From Chitinophagaceae bacterium BSSC1 (GTDB lineage: Bacteria; Bacteroidota; Bacteroidia; Chitinophagales; Chitinophagaceae): 64,000 nucleotides of DNA. Every line of letters starts with the position of its first letter. Position 1 is the first letter of the stretch. The stretch covers positions 868,001-932,000 of the forward strand of contig NKJC01000001.1 in the NCBI GenBank assembly GCA_002256435.1, given 5' to 3'. The translations under genes and the position numbers were made by a program. The notes under the pieces are model-generated. The model ran no database searches and was not told where the DNA came from. It was given only the letters and a program-made list of their open reading frames with translations. This document shows positions 44,780 to 53,613 of this stretch, piece after piece.

Positions 44780-46006
44780 ATGGAAGCCCTATTTGCAACC
44801 GAGCGCATAAAAGAACTAGCGCCCATTCTCAAACAATTTGTGTTAGAAGAATTGGTACCACTAGAGAAGGATCATTTGACCCGTCCTTTTAAACAAACAG
44901 AAATTATTCTGCAAGAGAAGCGAGAAAAAGTAAAAGCATTGGGGCTTTGGGGATTACACTTGCCCAAGGAAGAAGGTGGACAAGGATTAACCCTTTGTGA
45001 GTTTGGACAATTATCTGAACTCATGTCTCTAGCACCCTATTATGGGCAATACAGTTTTAACTGTCAACCACCCGATATTGGCAACACAGAATTGATTAGC
45101 AAGTTTGGTTCTGAAAGTATCAAGCAACAATTTTTGCAACCCTTGTTAGAAGGAAAAATCAGGAGTTGTTTTTCCATGACTGAACCAGAATTTCCTGGCT
45201 CTAATCCAACGCGTTTGGGAACTACTGCGGTGCGCGATGGAGACCATTATGTGATCAACGGACACAAGTGGTTTACTTCTTCTGCCGATGGTGCTGCATT
45301 TGCTGTTGTGATGGCGGTAACCAATCCGGAAGCCTTGCCGCATGAGCGCGCCAGCATGATTATTGTTCCAACCGATACGCCGGGCTTTGAGCTGGTGCGC
45401 AATATTCCCATTTTTGGTGAAACCGGTGAGGGCTGGGCCAGTCACGCAGAAATCAGGTATACTAATTGCCGCGTGCCGGTGAGTAATTTGATTGGTCAGG
45501 AGGGGGCAGGTTTTAGACTGGCGCAAGAGCGATTGGGACCGGGTAGGATTCACCACTGTATGCGCTGGATTGGCATTGCAGAAAAAGCATTTGACCTTTT
45601 GTGTAAGCGTGCAGTAAGCCGTGAAATGGAAGAAGGTGTGATGCTGGGTGAGAAACAATTTATCCAAGGATTTATTGCAGAGAGCCGGGTAGAAATTGAT
45701 GCTGCGCGATTGCTGGTGTTGAGAACTGCACACAATATTGATTTGTATGGGGCTAAAGCCACCCGTGATCAAATTGCCGGGATTAAATTTTATGTAGCCA
45801 ATATGTTTTTGAAAGTATTGGACAGAGCCATTCAAGTACATGGCGGCATGGGTCTCACCGATGAAACCATGCTAGCTAATTTGTACCAACACGAACGTGG
45901 TGCAAGAATTTGGGATGGTGCAGATGAAGTACACAAACAAAGTTTGGCATTGAGCATTCTCAAACAATATGGTCTAGACATAAAAAAGAAAAAGGCAAAC
46001 AAATAA
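44780..46006 (+). CDS. Acyl-CoA dehydrogenase
   Basis: 408 residues, ATG start. The three-domain ACAD pattern is clear: helical N-domain, middle beta domain (CFSMTEPEFPGSNPTRLGT and INGHKWFTSSADGAAFAVVM) and C-terminal helices with IQVHGGMGLTDETMLANLYQHERGARIWDGADEVHKQ in two parts. The catalytic base is not marked by a unique motif that I can assign. It dehydrogenates an acyl-CoA with FAD. It resembles the ACAD10/11 class that works with the downstream phosphotransferase-fold gene. Confidence 0.92.
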   Translation: MEALFATERIKELAPILKQFVLEELVPLEKDHLTRPFKQTEIILQEKREKVKALGLWGLHLPKEEGGQGLTLCEFGQLSELMSLAPYYGQYSFNCQPPDIGNTELISKFGSESIKQQFLQPLLEGKIRSCFSMTEPEFPGSNPTRLGTTAVRDGDHYVINGHKWFTSSADGAAFAVVMAVTNPEALPHERASMIIVPTDTPGFELVRNIPIFGETGEGWASHAEIRYTNCRVPVSNLIGQEGAGFRLAQERLGPGRIHHCMRWIGIAEKAFDLLCKRAVSREMEEGVMLGEKQFIQGFIAESRVEIDAARLLVLRTAHNIDLYGAKATRDQIAGIKFYVANMFLKVLDRAIQVHGGMGLTDETMLANLYQHERGARIWDGADEVHKQSLALSILKQYGLDIKKKKANK

Positions 46007-46013
46007 TTCTTTC

Positions 46014-47078
46014 ATGCAAACATTTCCTTTAGATAGCGCCATTGCACTCAAAAATACTGCGGCATTTAACCAAGATGCACTGCAACAATATTTGGATAAA
46101 GCAGCGCCTTCCTTTGGAAAAATATTAAGCATCACTAAGTTTCCCGGCGGCTATTCCAACCAAACCTATTGTTTGCAAACAGAGCAACAGGAATGGGTTT
46201 TACGCATGCCGCCAGTAGGAGCTAATATTCAGAGTGCGCATGATATGGGTAGAGAATATAGGGTGCTCAATTTGTTAGAACCGCATTATAAAAAAATTCC
46301 AAAACCACTATTGCTCTGTGATGATGCCAGTATTATTGGCCAACCCTTCTACATTATGGAACGCTTGTCTGGCGTGATTTTGCGCGCAGGCAATGCTCCT
46401 AAATTAGGCATCTCATATCAAGAGATGCAAGACCTGTCCACAGCACTCATCAATAATCTAGTAGCATTACACGCCCTTGACATTACTACCACCGGACTAA
46501 ACCAACTTGGCAAACCAGAAGGTTATGTAGACAGACAGGTAGCCGGTTGGACCAAGCGATACCAAGCCGCACAAACAGATCAAATTGAGAGCCTTGATCA
46601 GGTTGCTAAATGGATTGCTGCCAATCATCCGCGTGCACAAGCAGCCACCCTATTGCACAATGATTACAAATATGATAACCTGATTCTTGACCCCAATAAC
46701 TTATCCAATATTATTGGTGTACTGGATTGGGAAATGGCCACAGTGGGTGATCCACTCATGGACCTTGGGGCCACGCTTGCTTATTGGTTTGAAGCGGATG
46801 AAAACGCTGTTTTTAGAAACTATAATTTGAGCTGGTTACCCGGAAACCTATCGCGCCAGCAATTGGTAGAAAACTATGCCCTTGCCACTGGCAGAGACTT
46901 GACTGATATTGTTTTCTACTATGTTTTTGGTTTATTTAAAAACGCCGTGATTGCCCAACAAATTTATCACAGGTATCAACAGGGCAATAGCAATGACCCA
47001 CGTTTTGGAGCCCTGCTTCCCATGATTCAATTACTTGGCGCTACTGCAGCATCTGCCATAGAGAAAGGAAAAATTTGA
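46014..47078 (+). CDS. APH-fold phosphotransferase (ACAD10/11-associated type)
   Basis: 354 residues, ATG start. The kinase-like fold is indicated by FPGGYSNQTYCLQTEQQEWVLRMPP (nucleotide-loop region), VALHALD, the catalytic-loop HNDYKYDNLILDPN and IGVLDWEMATVGDPLMDLG (a DFG-like DWE). In ACAD10/11 and their bacterial neighbours this fold phosphorylates 4-hydroxyacyl-CoA, which the dehydrogenase partner then processes. The order SDR-SDR-ACAD-phosphotransferase with 7-58-base gaps supports that role here, but it is inference. Confidence 0.85.
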   Translation: MQTFPLDSAIALKNTAAFNQDALQQYLDKAAPSFGKILSITKFPGGYSNQTYCLQTEQQEWVLRMPPVGANIQSAHDMGREYRVLNLLEPHYKKIPKPLLLCDDASIIGQPFYIMERLSGVILRAGNAPKLGISYQEMQDLSTALINNLVALHALDITTTGLNQLGKPEGYVDRQVAGWTKRYQAAQTDQIESLDQVAKWIAANHPRAQAATLLHNDYKYDNLILDPNNLSNIIGVLDWEMATVGDPLMDLGATLAYWFEADENAVFRNYNLSWLPGNLSRQQLVENYALATGRDLTDIVFYYVFGLFKNAVIAQQIYHRYQQGNSNDPRFGALLPMIQLLGATAASAIEKGKI

Positions 47079-47087
47079 AAAAGGGTA

Positions 47088-47116
47088 TAAAAAAAGCTGC
47101 CATAAATGGCAGCTTA
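47088..47116 (-). terminator. Rho-independent terminator of the zeta-toxin-like unit
   Basis: AAGCTGCCAT and ATGGCAGCTT (47094-47115) form a 10-pair stem with a two-base loop. Read on minus, a T run of at least seven follows (A run at 47089-47095). It lies 21 bases after the stop of the 57-residue gene. Confidence 0.82.
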
Positions 47117-47135
47117 GAAATTTAATTAGAAATAT

Positions 47136-47309
47136 TTAAGGCTTAACCCTAACAATTTTACCATTGATAGAATACACCAAATCTGTATTCATTTTCTTTT
47201 TGAATTCTATTAAGTTCTTGTGTACTTTTTCAAGTCCTTCTAAAAACTTATTTGCGTCTTCACTTCTATTAGAATGTTTGCTTACGCTTTTTGTTTTAGT
47301 TTGTTCCAT
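47136..47309 (-). CDS. Small hypothetical protein paired with the zeta-toxin-like gene
   Basis: 57 residues from the ATG at 47309: [20 protein letters not shown], then [19 protein letters not shown] and [15 protein letters not shown]. The helical part and the GKIVRVKP ending look like a conserved small protein that accompanies zeta-toxin-family genes in Bacteroidota, based on recollection of such neighbours and not on a search. The start overlaps the end of the zeta-like gene by 28 bases, so the two are coupled. It could be an antitoxin or an accessory factor. Confidence 0.6.
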   Translation of the reverse strand: MEQTKTKSVSKHSNRSEDANKFLEGLEKVHKNLIEFKKKMNTDLVYSINGKIVRVKP

Positions 47310-47659
47310 TTTCCAAAATTTAGAATTTTCAATTCAGAAGTCTTTCTCTTTTCAGCAATTAATTCATGTTTAACTTCTGAATTATCAATAACTAGAAATT
47401 CATCAACTAAAGGTATATAAATATTGAACAAATTATAAATCCCTTTGCTATATCTCCTCACTATAACATCTTCTAAAATATTGTGTCCGCCCTCTAAAAC
47501 CACTGAAACTTTTTCTGGTTGAGATGGCGATAATCTATTTGCAATTTCATCTGCATTGATAAATTCTTGACAAAATAAAATCTCAGGTAAAATTGTAATA
47601 GAAGCAGTTGTTTTACCAGCACCATTGCAACCTGCAATAATGTATAATTTCTTGTTCAC
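47282..47659 (-). CDS. Zeta-toxin-family ATPase with an internal deletion
   Basis: 125 residues, ATG start; relatives are about 190-200. The N-terminus ([20 protein letters not shown], with Walker A) and [19 protein letters not shown] are normal, and the C-terminus ([36 protein letters not shown]) is also typical. These two conserved halves are joined at [13 protein letters not shown]; the 60-70 residues that usually separate them, including the ETTLA segment, are missing. The frame is kept. Walker A remains, but substrate and catalytic residues are lost, so it is probably inactive. Confidence 0.78.
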   Translation of the reverse strand: MNKKLYIIAGCNGAGKTTASITILPEILFCQEFINADEIANRLSPSQPEKVSVVLEGGHNILEDVIVRRYSKGIYNLFNIYIPLVDEFLVIDNSEVKHELIAEKRKTSELKILNFGKWNKLKQKA

Positions 47660-47754
47660 TAATTTTAATTATAATAATTTAAATTCAAAATGAATCCACT
47701 ATTACAATGTATTATTTAGAAAATCGAGAAACAATCTTTGTTACAAAAAGTATT

Positions 47755-48534
47755 TTAGTCATCCCTTCTTCTCAAACTACCGCGGTTCTTAGCTTTCTCA
47801 GACTTGTAGATGTCAAATGTTTTTTCAATATAATAGCCCAGTTCTAAGTCATTCATCTGTTGCATGATTTCATAGTCTGGACGGTAGCGGCGCATGAAAG
47901 TATCTAACTCTGGAGAATTGAGTTTGGTGAGTTTGCGCACAAAGGGTTTGGTATAACGATGGTCTACGTATTTGTCTTGTTCTTGTTGTAGCAATCGGTT
48001 TTGCAAATTCAGCAGACTCCTGTTGCGCTTAAAGCGAAACATATTGATGATCTCATCTAGGTCAAACCCAACGGTCACGCCACCTGGATTGTATCCAGGA
48101 TTATTACTCAAACGTAGACCCGGTTTTTTAAAGTCAAAAATCTTGGCGTAGTCTTTTCTATTTTGCACTGAGTCAAACTTGTAATAGTTGTTCCGCACTT
48201 TTACATCGGGCAGGTCAAAGGCACGAACATGGATCATCACATTAAAACTCTCAGTATTGGAAATGGTATCTACCGGATACTTCATGGTAGACTTGCCAAT
48301 CATGGAGAACCAAATGGAATCTTTGAGGGGAACCCGAATACTATACCTACCCATGGAGTCTGTGATCACCCCTTTGCCGGAAGTACTCATCACAGCAACG
48401 GCTTCCAAAGGTCTTCTGGCAGAAATATCGTACACCGTACCGCTGATATTGATGGATTGTGCTACCGCACGATGCCCCAACAGTCCGCAAAACAGGAATA
48501 TACAAACAAGAACCTGGTGTAGCTTTCTTCTCAA
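47755..48534 (-). CDS. Secreted protein with a carboxypeptidase-regulatory-like (CarboxypepD_reg) domain
   Basis: 259 residues. The start is TTG at 48534, since a TAA at 48544-48546 bars extension and no ATG precedes the signal peptide (KLHQVLVCIFLFCGLLGHRAVAQ). Residues 27-110 form a CarboxypepD_reg-like domain (INISGTVYDISARRPLEAVAV, GKGVITDSMGRYSIRVP). The rest is a charged helical region (RFKRNRSLLNLQNRLLQQEQ) of no known domain. The family is found in Bacteroidota envelope proteins. Role unknown. Confidence 0.72.
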   Translation of the reverse strand: MRRKLHQVLVCIFLFCGLLGHRAVAQSINISGTVYDISARRPLEAVAVMSTSGKGVITDSMGRYSIRVPLKDSIWFSMIGKSTMKYPVDTISNTESFNVMIHVRAFDLPDVKVRNNYYKFDSVQNRKDYAKIFDFKKPGLRLSNNPGYNPGGVTVGFDLDEIINMFRFKRNRSLLNLQNRLLQQEQDKYVDHRYTKPFVRKLTKLNSPELDTFMRRYRPDYEIMQQMNDLELGYYIEKTFDIYKSEKAKNRGSLRRRDD

Positions 48535-48617
48535 ACAGTGATATTAAGCTGTAATATTAAAACAGTAGGGGCAGATATCCTGAACAGTCAAATTGAATTA
48601 ACATGTTTTTGGAGAAT

Positions 48618-49349
48618 CTAGAACTTGTTCTCTAAAATATAGGGCAGCATTTTGATCCAAGTGGGCCAGTCATGCTTTATATCTTGTCCCCAAACGTCTA
48701 AATCATACCAAATGCCTTTTTCGTAAAGAATGCCAGCAAAACGCTTGCCTGCTTCAGGGTCTTCATAGTCCCCACTTCCGGTATAAATATGAATATGGTG
48801 GCTGGCTTTGATCTTGTCTAGATAATAAGGATCATTCAAACCCGGCATATAGTGCTCGGGGCTATTGTAGAAAACTTGGTCATCCCAAAAACCCTTGGTG
48901 TATTCGGTTAAATTATAGACCCCACTCATGCTAATGGCACCATTGATTATATCTGGTCTTTTCAAAAACAGGTTCATGGCGTGCAATGCTCCAAAACTAG
49001 CACCGCAGGTATAGATCATGATTTCAGGACTGGTGCTATTTCGGATAAATGGAATTACTTCATTAAACACATATTCGTTAAACTGATTATGTCTGATAGC
49101 TTTGTGCTCTCCCAACATTTGGTTGTTCATCCAGCTTTCCTTGTTCATACTATTGATGCTGTAGACCCGCAGTTTACCCGCGTTGATCATGGGTGCCAAA
49201 GCATCAATTAACTGAAAACGTTCGTATTCCAAATAATCCGCTGCGGCAGTTGGAATTAACAACAAGGCAAAACCATAATGACCATAAGATACTATGGGCA
49301 TTTCTTGTCCTATTGCAGGACTATGCCAGGAATTGATTTTTCTATCCAT
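48618..49349 (-). CDS. Esterase (EstA/Fes-like alpha/beta hydrolase)
   Basis: 243 residues from the ATG at 49349; a TTG at 49373 is the only longer option. The nucleophile elbow is CGASFGALHAMN (Ser in GASFG), with EIMIYTCGASFG before it and IYTGSGDYEDP then DIKHDWPTWIKM, which give acid and His candidates. Relatives hydrolyse acyl, feruloyl or formylglutathione esters. No signal peptide, so it is probably cytoplasmic. It lies between the ParA gene and the surface protein gene. Confidence 0.8.
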   Translation of the reverse strand: MDRKINSWHSPAIGQEMPIVSYGHYGFALLLIPTAAADYLEYERFQLIDALAPMINAGKLRVYSINSMNKESWMNNQMLGEHKAIRHNQFNEYVFNEVIPFIRNSTSPEIMIYTCGASFGALHAMNLFLKRPDIINGAISMSGVYNLTEYTKGFWDDQVFYNSPEHYMPGLNDPYYLDKIKASHHIHIYTGSGDYEDPEAGKRFAGILYEKGIWYDLDVWGQDIKHDWPTWIKMLPYILENKF

Positions 49350-49400
49350 TGGATTTGGGGTTTGAGGCGGCAACTAAGTTAGGGCTGCAAGATAAGCCAA

Positions 49401-50144
49401 TCAGGCAATACAGGTTTTCTTGATCTCTTTCCATAAATCCCGATAACACTGTGCTGCATAACTACTGGGTGCATAATTCTCCAAGGGAGATTCATTCATA
49501 CCCATTTTTTCTACATCGCTCAAATAAGGAATATAACTCTTGAAGAAAATTTTGTCTTTGTAAAACTGGTTCATCACTTCATGGTGTAGGTTTTTTCTAT
49601 GATCTACCATACTAAAAAAACAACGCAGTTTAGGCAAACTGAAACCATTTTGTTCAAAATATTCGTGTATGGTTTCATAAGAGCGAATAGACAAGGTAGT
49701 TGGAATATTGGGCATGATCACCCAATCCACTCCCGCAAAAATGGCATCGTGCAACAAAGAGATTCCTGGAGGGCAATCCAGAATGACCAAGTCATATTCT
49801 TTTTTTACACCTTGCAATAATTGTCCTATTTTTTTTCTGCCTTGCTTCATGTCATGCAACAAGGTTTCCGCATGACGTGCAGATAAATCTGCAGGAATCA
49901 CGTCTAAATTGTCATAGGCGGAGCTCAACACTGCTTCGGAGAGATCCATGTCTCCGCCAAACAATTTCTTGGATGCGTTCTTGGTATTTGAACTTGCCCC
50001 TAAATAAAAAGAAGCTGAACCCTGGGGATCCAAATCCCATACCAATGTTTTGTATCCTTCCTTGGCAGACAAATAAGCCAGGTTTACGGCGGACGCAGTT
50101 TTGCCCACACCGCCTTTGAGGTTATAGATTGCAATTGTGACCAT
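49401..50144 (-). CDS. ParA-family ATPase
   Basis: 247 residues, ATG start. It has the deviant Walker A NLKGGVGKTASAVNLAYL, Walker B-like DLVILDCPPGI and the switch region WDLDPQGSASFYLG. No ParB-like gene or parS-type repeat lies beside it, so this is an orphan ParA/MinD relative, possibly placing a membrane or cytoplasmic cargo. The neighbouring ChrA-type transporter is on the same strand but 34 bases upstream and unrelated in function. Confidence 0.88.
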   Translation of the reverse strand: MVTIAIYNLKGGVGKTASAVNLAYLSAKEGYKTLVWDLDPQGSASFYLGASSNTKNASKKLFGGDMDLSEAVLSSAYDNLDVIPADLSARHAETLLHDMKQGRKKIGQLLQGVKKEYDLVILDCPPGISLLHDAIFAGVDWVIMPNIPTTLSIRSYETIHEYFEQNGFSLPKLRCFFSMVDHRKNLHHEVMNQFYKDKIFFKSYIPYLSDVEKMGMNESPLENYAPSSYAAQCYRDLWKEIKKTCIA

Positions 50145-50177
50145 ACCCTAAGTTAAGGATTTATCCCTAAAATCTGC

Positions 50178-51443
50178 TCAAACCAGCCATCCTAGCAGCA
50201 GACAGCCCAAAACAATAAAGGGGGCTGGAATCTTATTGCTCTTTAAAAATAGGAAAGTGACTATCACTATACCCAGTTGCCAGAAGCCAATGGGCGATAA
50301 TTCAATGAGGTCAAACAGAAACTGATCCTTGATCAAATAGCAGGTGGCACCAGCCATAATGCCCACTACAGCTGCATTAATCCCCTCTAGAGATCGGAAG
50401 ATGACAGCATATTTTTTAAGGTTATGCCATACCGGAAAAAAGAAGAGTACCAACAAAGCACTGGGTAGAAAAAGGGCCACGGCACCAATGATACAACCCA
50501 TTAACTGAGCAAACATTCCCTGTTCCCGAAGCACCATGCCACCAGTAAAAGCCCCAATGGAAAAGACCGGGCCCGGTATAGCTCTCACGATGCCTGAGCC
50601 TGTTAGAAAATCCTCTTTGCGCATTTTTAATACGTCTCGCTTATTCTCCAATATTCGATTGGATTGCGGACGGGTTACATATTGCTCATACATCATGGGC
50701 ATGAGCACATCGCCCCCGCCAATTACCAGACTGCCATTACGGAAAGCACTTTCAAACAAGTTAAATGCTTTTCTATTGGACCAGTTTTCTCTAGTAGCTG
50801 TCTCTGAAAAATATCCGGCTACAGCAAAAATGGTCAAGAAAATGAGCAGATTGCCCCACTTGACTTTTTTTGGTGGAATACCTTTTTGCGGAATGCGTTT
50901 GTCAGAAAAATTGGTAGCAATCCCCGCGGCAACTATCAAACCGGGGAAAACCCAAGGTGTTTTAAAAGCCAAAAAAGTAACCAAACTGGCAACTATCATA
51001 ATCACCGTGGTAATGGTATTGTGTACACCCACGCCCCAGAACCGATAAGTGGAATAGGCAATAAATCCAATGGCCATGGGTTGGATAAACTTAAAGATCC
51101 CAAGTGGAACACTCTGATCATCCATATAATCCAAGAGAAAAGAAAGACCTCCCATAATGGCCGATGCGGGTAAGATCCAGATTAACAAAGTAAGAATGGC
51201 CAGTGGAATCCCACCCCGCTTATACCCAATCAGGGTAAGGGTTTGTGTAGATGATGCACCAGGTAGTAATTGACAAAACCCGTTGAATTCAACTAATTCT
51301 TCTTCTGTAACATCTCTGCGTTGTTGCACAAATGTTTTCATCATCATACCCATATGACCCTGCGGTCCGCCAAAAGCAGTAATGCTATGCAGGAGCACGG
51401 CTCGTAAAAAAGGTATATGACGGAATAAAATCAAAATTTTCAA
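50178..51443 (-). CDS. chrA: Chromate-type (CHR) transporter, two-domain
   Basis: 421 residues. The start is TTG at 51443; an in-frame stop lies 15 bases upstream and no ATG is available. The conserved CHR motif is present in the N-terminal half ([30 protein letters not shown]), and the second half repeats it ([17 protein letters not shown]-like text, [21 protein letters not shown]). About 10-12 helices. ChrA exports chromate by proton exchange; many homologues have no tested substrate. It is divergent from norC. Confidence 0.87.
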   Translation of the reverse strand: MKILILFRHIPFLRAVLLHSITAFGGPQGHMGMMMKTFVQQRRDVTEEELVEFNGFCQLLPGASSTQTLTLIGYKRGGIPLAILTLLIWILPASAIMGGLSFLLDYMDDQSVPLGIFKFIQPMAIGFIAYSTYRFWGVGVHNTITTVIMIVASLVTFLAFKTPWVFPGLIVAAGIATNFSDKRIPQKGIPPKKVKWGNLLIFLTIFAVAGYFSETATRENWSNRKAFNLFESAFRNGSLVIGGGDVLMPMMYEQYVTRPQSNRILENKRDVLKMRKEDFLTGSGIVRAIPGPVFSIGAFTGGMVLREQGMFAQLMGCIIGAVALFLPSALLVLFFFPVWHNLKKYAVIFRSLEGINAAVVGIMAGATCYLIKDQFLFDLIELSPIGFWQLGIVIVTFLFLKSNKIPAPFIVLGCLLLGWLV

Positions 51444-51704
51444 GCAATTTAATAATTAATATACAGTTACCGCTTAGCTATGAAAAGCATTTTATAAAAA
51501 AGAAGGACAGAAAAATGGGAAACACCTTAAAAAATAAAATAAAATTTTACAAAATCCAGCCTATTAATATTTTGATGTTTAAACTCCTAGTCTAATATTT
51601 TAACAACATGATTGGAAACATAAAACGGATTTTATAACTAAATTATTTTTACAATAATAGAATTCGATTAGCATACAATTTTTATACATTTTAAATCAAA
51701 TAAA

Positions 51705-52130
51705 ATGCTTTCAAAATCACAAGCCAAAGTATTCTTTCTGGGTGGCACCATTGTTACATTTTTAATCTTCCTTTTATTGTCATGGAATTCATTAAGTAAA
51801 GAAGTTCCCAAAAGAACACATGAAGAGAATCTCTCTGCTCAAGTAGTTGCAGGTAAACGTATTTGGGAAAAAAACAATTGTATGGGTTGTCATACTATTT
51901 TAGGTGAAGGTGCTTACTATGCACCCGAACTTACTAAAGTATATGAACGTAGGGGGGAAGTTTATATAAAAGCCGCATTAATGTCTAAAACACCTTGGCA
52001 ACCTAGAGGAAGGAAAATGGTAGCTTATGCTATGAATGAACAGGATGCAAATAACGTAGTTGCATTTTTAAAATGGATTGGAGAAATTGATTTGAATGGA
52101 TTTCCGCCAAAACCAGATTTAAAAAAATAA
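51705..52130 (+). CDS. norC: Nitric oxide reductase subunit C (membrane cytochrome c)
   Basis: 141 residues, ATG start. An N-terminal helix (residues 8-27) anchors a periplasmic cytochrome with the haem motif C59-MGC-H63 (NNCMGCHTILGEGAYYAPEL) and a candidate Met ligand near residue 105-110 (RKMVAYAM). It feeds electrons to NorB. It opens a run of six genes on plus. The surrounding sequence is A+T-rich; a line inside norD (54481-54540) has 18 G+C in 60 against 26 in 60 for selD at 21001-21060. Confidence 0.94.
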   Translation: MLSKSQAKVFFLGGTIVTFLIFLLLSWNSLSKEVPKRTHEENLSAQVVAGKRIWEKNNCMGCHTILGEGAYYAPELTKVYERRGEVYIKAALMSKTPWQPRGRKMVAYAMNEQDANNVVAFLKWIGEIDLNGFPPKPDLKK

Positions 52131-52155
52131 TGTTTTAAATTTTAAACACACTAAC

Positions 52156-53505
52156 ATGAAATATAAATCACAAAAAGTAGCATACTGGTTCTTTGCCTTC
52201 TCTATGTTACTCTTGGTTTTACAAATTATTTACGGTTTCATTATGGCTTTTGCCCATACCGGATATGACACACTACATCCAGTAATCGCCTTTAATACCG
52301 CAAGGGCTGTACATACAAATCTTTTAGTGGTTTGGCTCCTTTCTGGATTTATGGGTGCTGCATATTATATAATACCTGAAGAAGCAGAAAATGAATTGGT
52401 TAATGTTAAATTAGCTTATATACAATTAATCACACTAGCACTAGTTGGTGTAACTGCTGTAATTGGCTATCACTTTAACTATTGGGAAGGTAGGAAATTT
52501 TTAGAAATTCCCAGACCCTTGGATTGGTTAGTAGTTGCAAACGTACTTACATTTTTAGGAATCATATTAGCCACCCTTTTTAAAGGAAAAAAACGAACTA
52601 CCACTTCACTAGTTTTGACTATGGGTTTGGTATTTGCAGCTTTGCTTTATCTGCCAGGTATGATTTGGTTTGACAACCAAACAATGGATTCATTTTTTCG
52701 TTGGTGGGTGGTGCATCTTTGGGTAGAAGGAGTATGGGAATTGATTATGGGAGGCATCCTTGCTTTCTTATTAATCAAAATTACAGGAGTTGATAGAGAA
52801 GTAATAGAAAAATGGTTATATGTAATTGTTGGATTAACGTTTATATCTGGTATTCTAGGAACAGGACACCATTATTATTATATAGGTGTTGGAAAAGTCT
52901 GGTTAATTATTGGAGGCATATTCTCTGCACTTGAACCATTGGCTTTTTTAGGTATGGCATTATTTGCAATAGCAATGTATAGAAAAGGCGAGAAAAAACA
53001 TCCAAATAAAATAGCTTTGAGTTGGACACTGGGAACAGCCATTGTTTCTTTTGTAGGTGCCGGTCTTTTGGGGTTAGCACATACCCTTCCACAAGTAAAT
53101 ATGTATACCCATGGCACTTTAGTAACAGCTATGCATGGTCACCTAGCCTTTTGGGGGGCCTATGGCATGATTGTACTTGCATTTATTAGCTATTCTTTGC
53201 CAAATTTAACAGGCAGAAAATTATATGATAGCACCTCTGGTTTATTAGCCTTTTGGCTATCAAATATTGGAATGATTGGAATGACAGTTGCATTTGGAGT
53301 TGCAGGAGTTGCCCAAGTATATCTTGAGAGAAAGGTGGGCTTAGAATTTGGTGATGTTCAAAAAGAAATACAAGTACATTTCCTAATTTTAATTATTTGT
53401 GCTACTATGTTTACAACGGGTATAGGTATGTTCATTTATGAGTTTGTAAAATACGGACAACCAAATGACGAAGCCTTGATTGCAGTTACAGAACAAGAAG
53501 CCTAA
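52156..53505 (+). CDS. norB: Nitric oxide reductase subunit B
   Basis: 449 residues, ATG start, about 12 helices. Haem and metal ligands of the haem-copper family are in place: H53 (VHTNLL), H187 (HLWVEGVWE, with E191 and E195 as in NorB), H238/H239 (GTGHHYYYIG), H319 (THG) and H327/H329 (HGHLAFWG). The glutamates and lack of the Tyr-His crosslink pattern mark a cytochrome c-type NO reductase and not an oxidase. It reduces 2 NO to N2O. The norC stop is 25 bases upstream. Confidence 0.95.
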   Translation: MKYKSQKVAYWFFAFSMLLLVLQIIYGFIMAFAHTGYDTLHPVIAFNTARAVHTNLLVVWLLSGFMGAAYYIIPEEAENELVNVKLAYIQLITLALVGVTAVIGYHFNYWEGRKFLEIPRPLDWLVVANVLTFLGIILATLFKGKKRTTTSLVLTMGLVFAALLYLPGMIWFDNQTMDSFFRWWVVHLWVEGVWELIMGGILAFLLIKITGVDREVIEKWLYVIVGLTFISGILGTGHHYYYIGVGKVWLIIGGIFSALEPLAFLGMALFAIAMYRKGEKKHPNKIALSWTLGTAIVSFVGAGLLGLAHTLPQVNMYTHGTLVTAMHGHLAFWGAYGMIVLAFISYSLPNLTGRKLYDSTSGLLAFWLSNIGMIGMTVAFGVAGVAQVYLERKVGLEFGDVQKEIQVHFLILIICATMFTTGIGMFIYEFVKYGQPNDEALIAVTEQEA

Positions 53506-53537
53506 TTCGGGGTCAATTGAATCAATCTAAATTTAAT

Positions 53538-53590
53538 GAAAGGGTGGAACTGCTTAAAATGTTTTAATAAGCAGCCTCCCTTTCTTTATA
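53538..53590 (+). terminator. Stem-loop between norB and norQ
   Basis: AAAGGGTGGAACTGCTT pairs with AAGCAGCCTCCCTTT (53539-53583) over about 15 pairs with a two-base bulge, followed by CTTTATAT. It looks like a partial terminator or processing site that would set norCB mRNA above norQDEF. The T run is short, so leakage is likely. Confidence 0.6.
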
Positions 53591-53613
53591 TGTAATACAA
53601 ATAAAAAAAATAC

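Noticed and set aside
50178-51443. Chromate-type transporter as part of the nor operon
   Set aside because: It is divergent, has normal base composition and no functional link to nitric oxide reduction.
51444-51704. FNR/DNR or NsrR site upstream of norC
   Set aside because: The 261 A+T-rich bases contain one TTGAT half-site (in the ATTTTGATG stretch) but no TTGAT-n4-ATCAA palindrome; chance matches are expected in such sequence.
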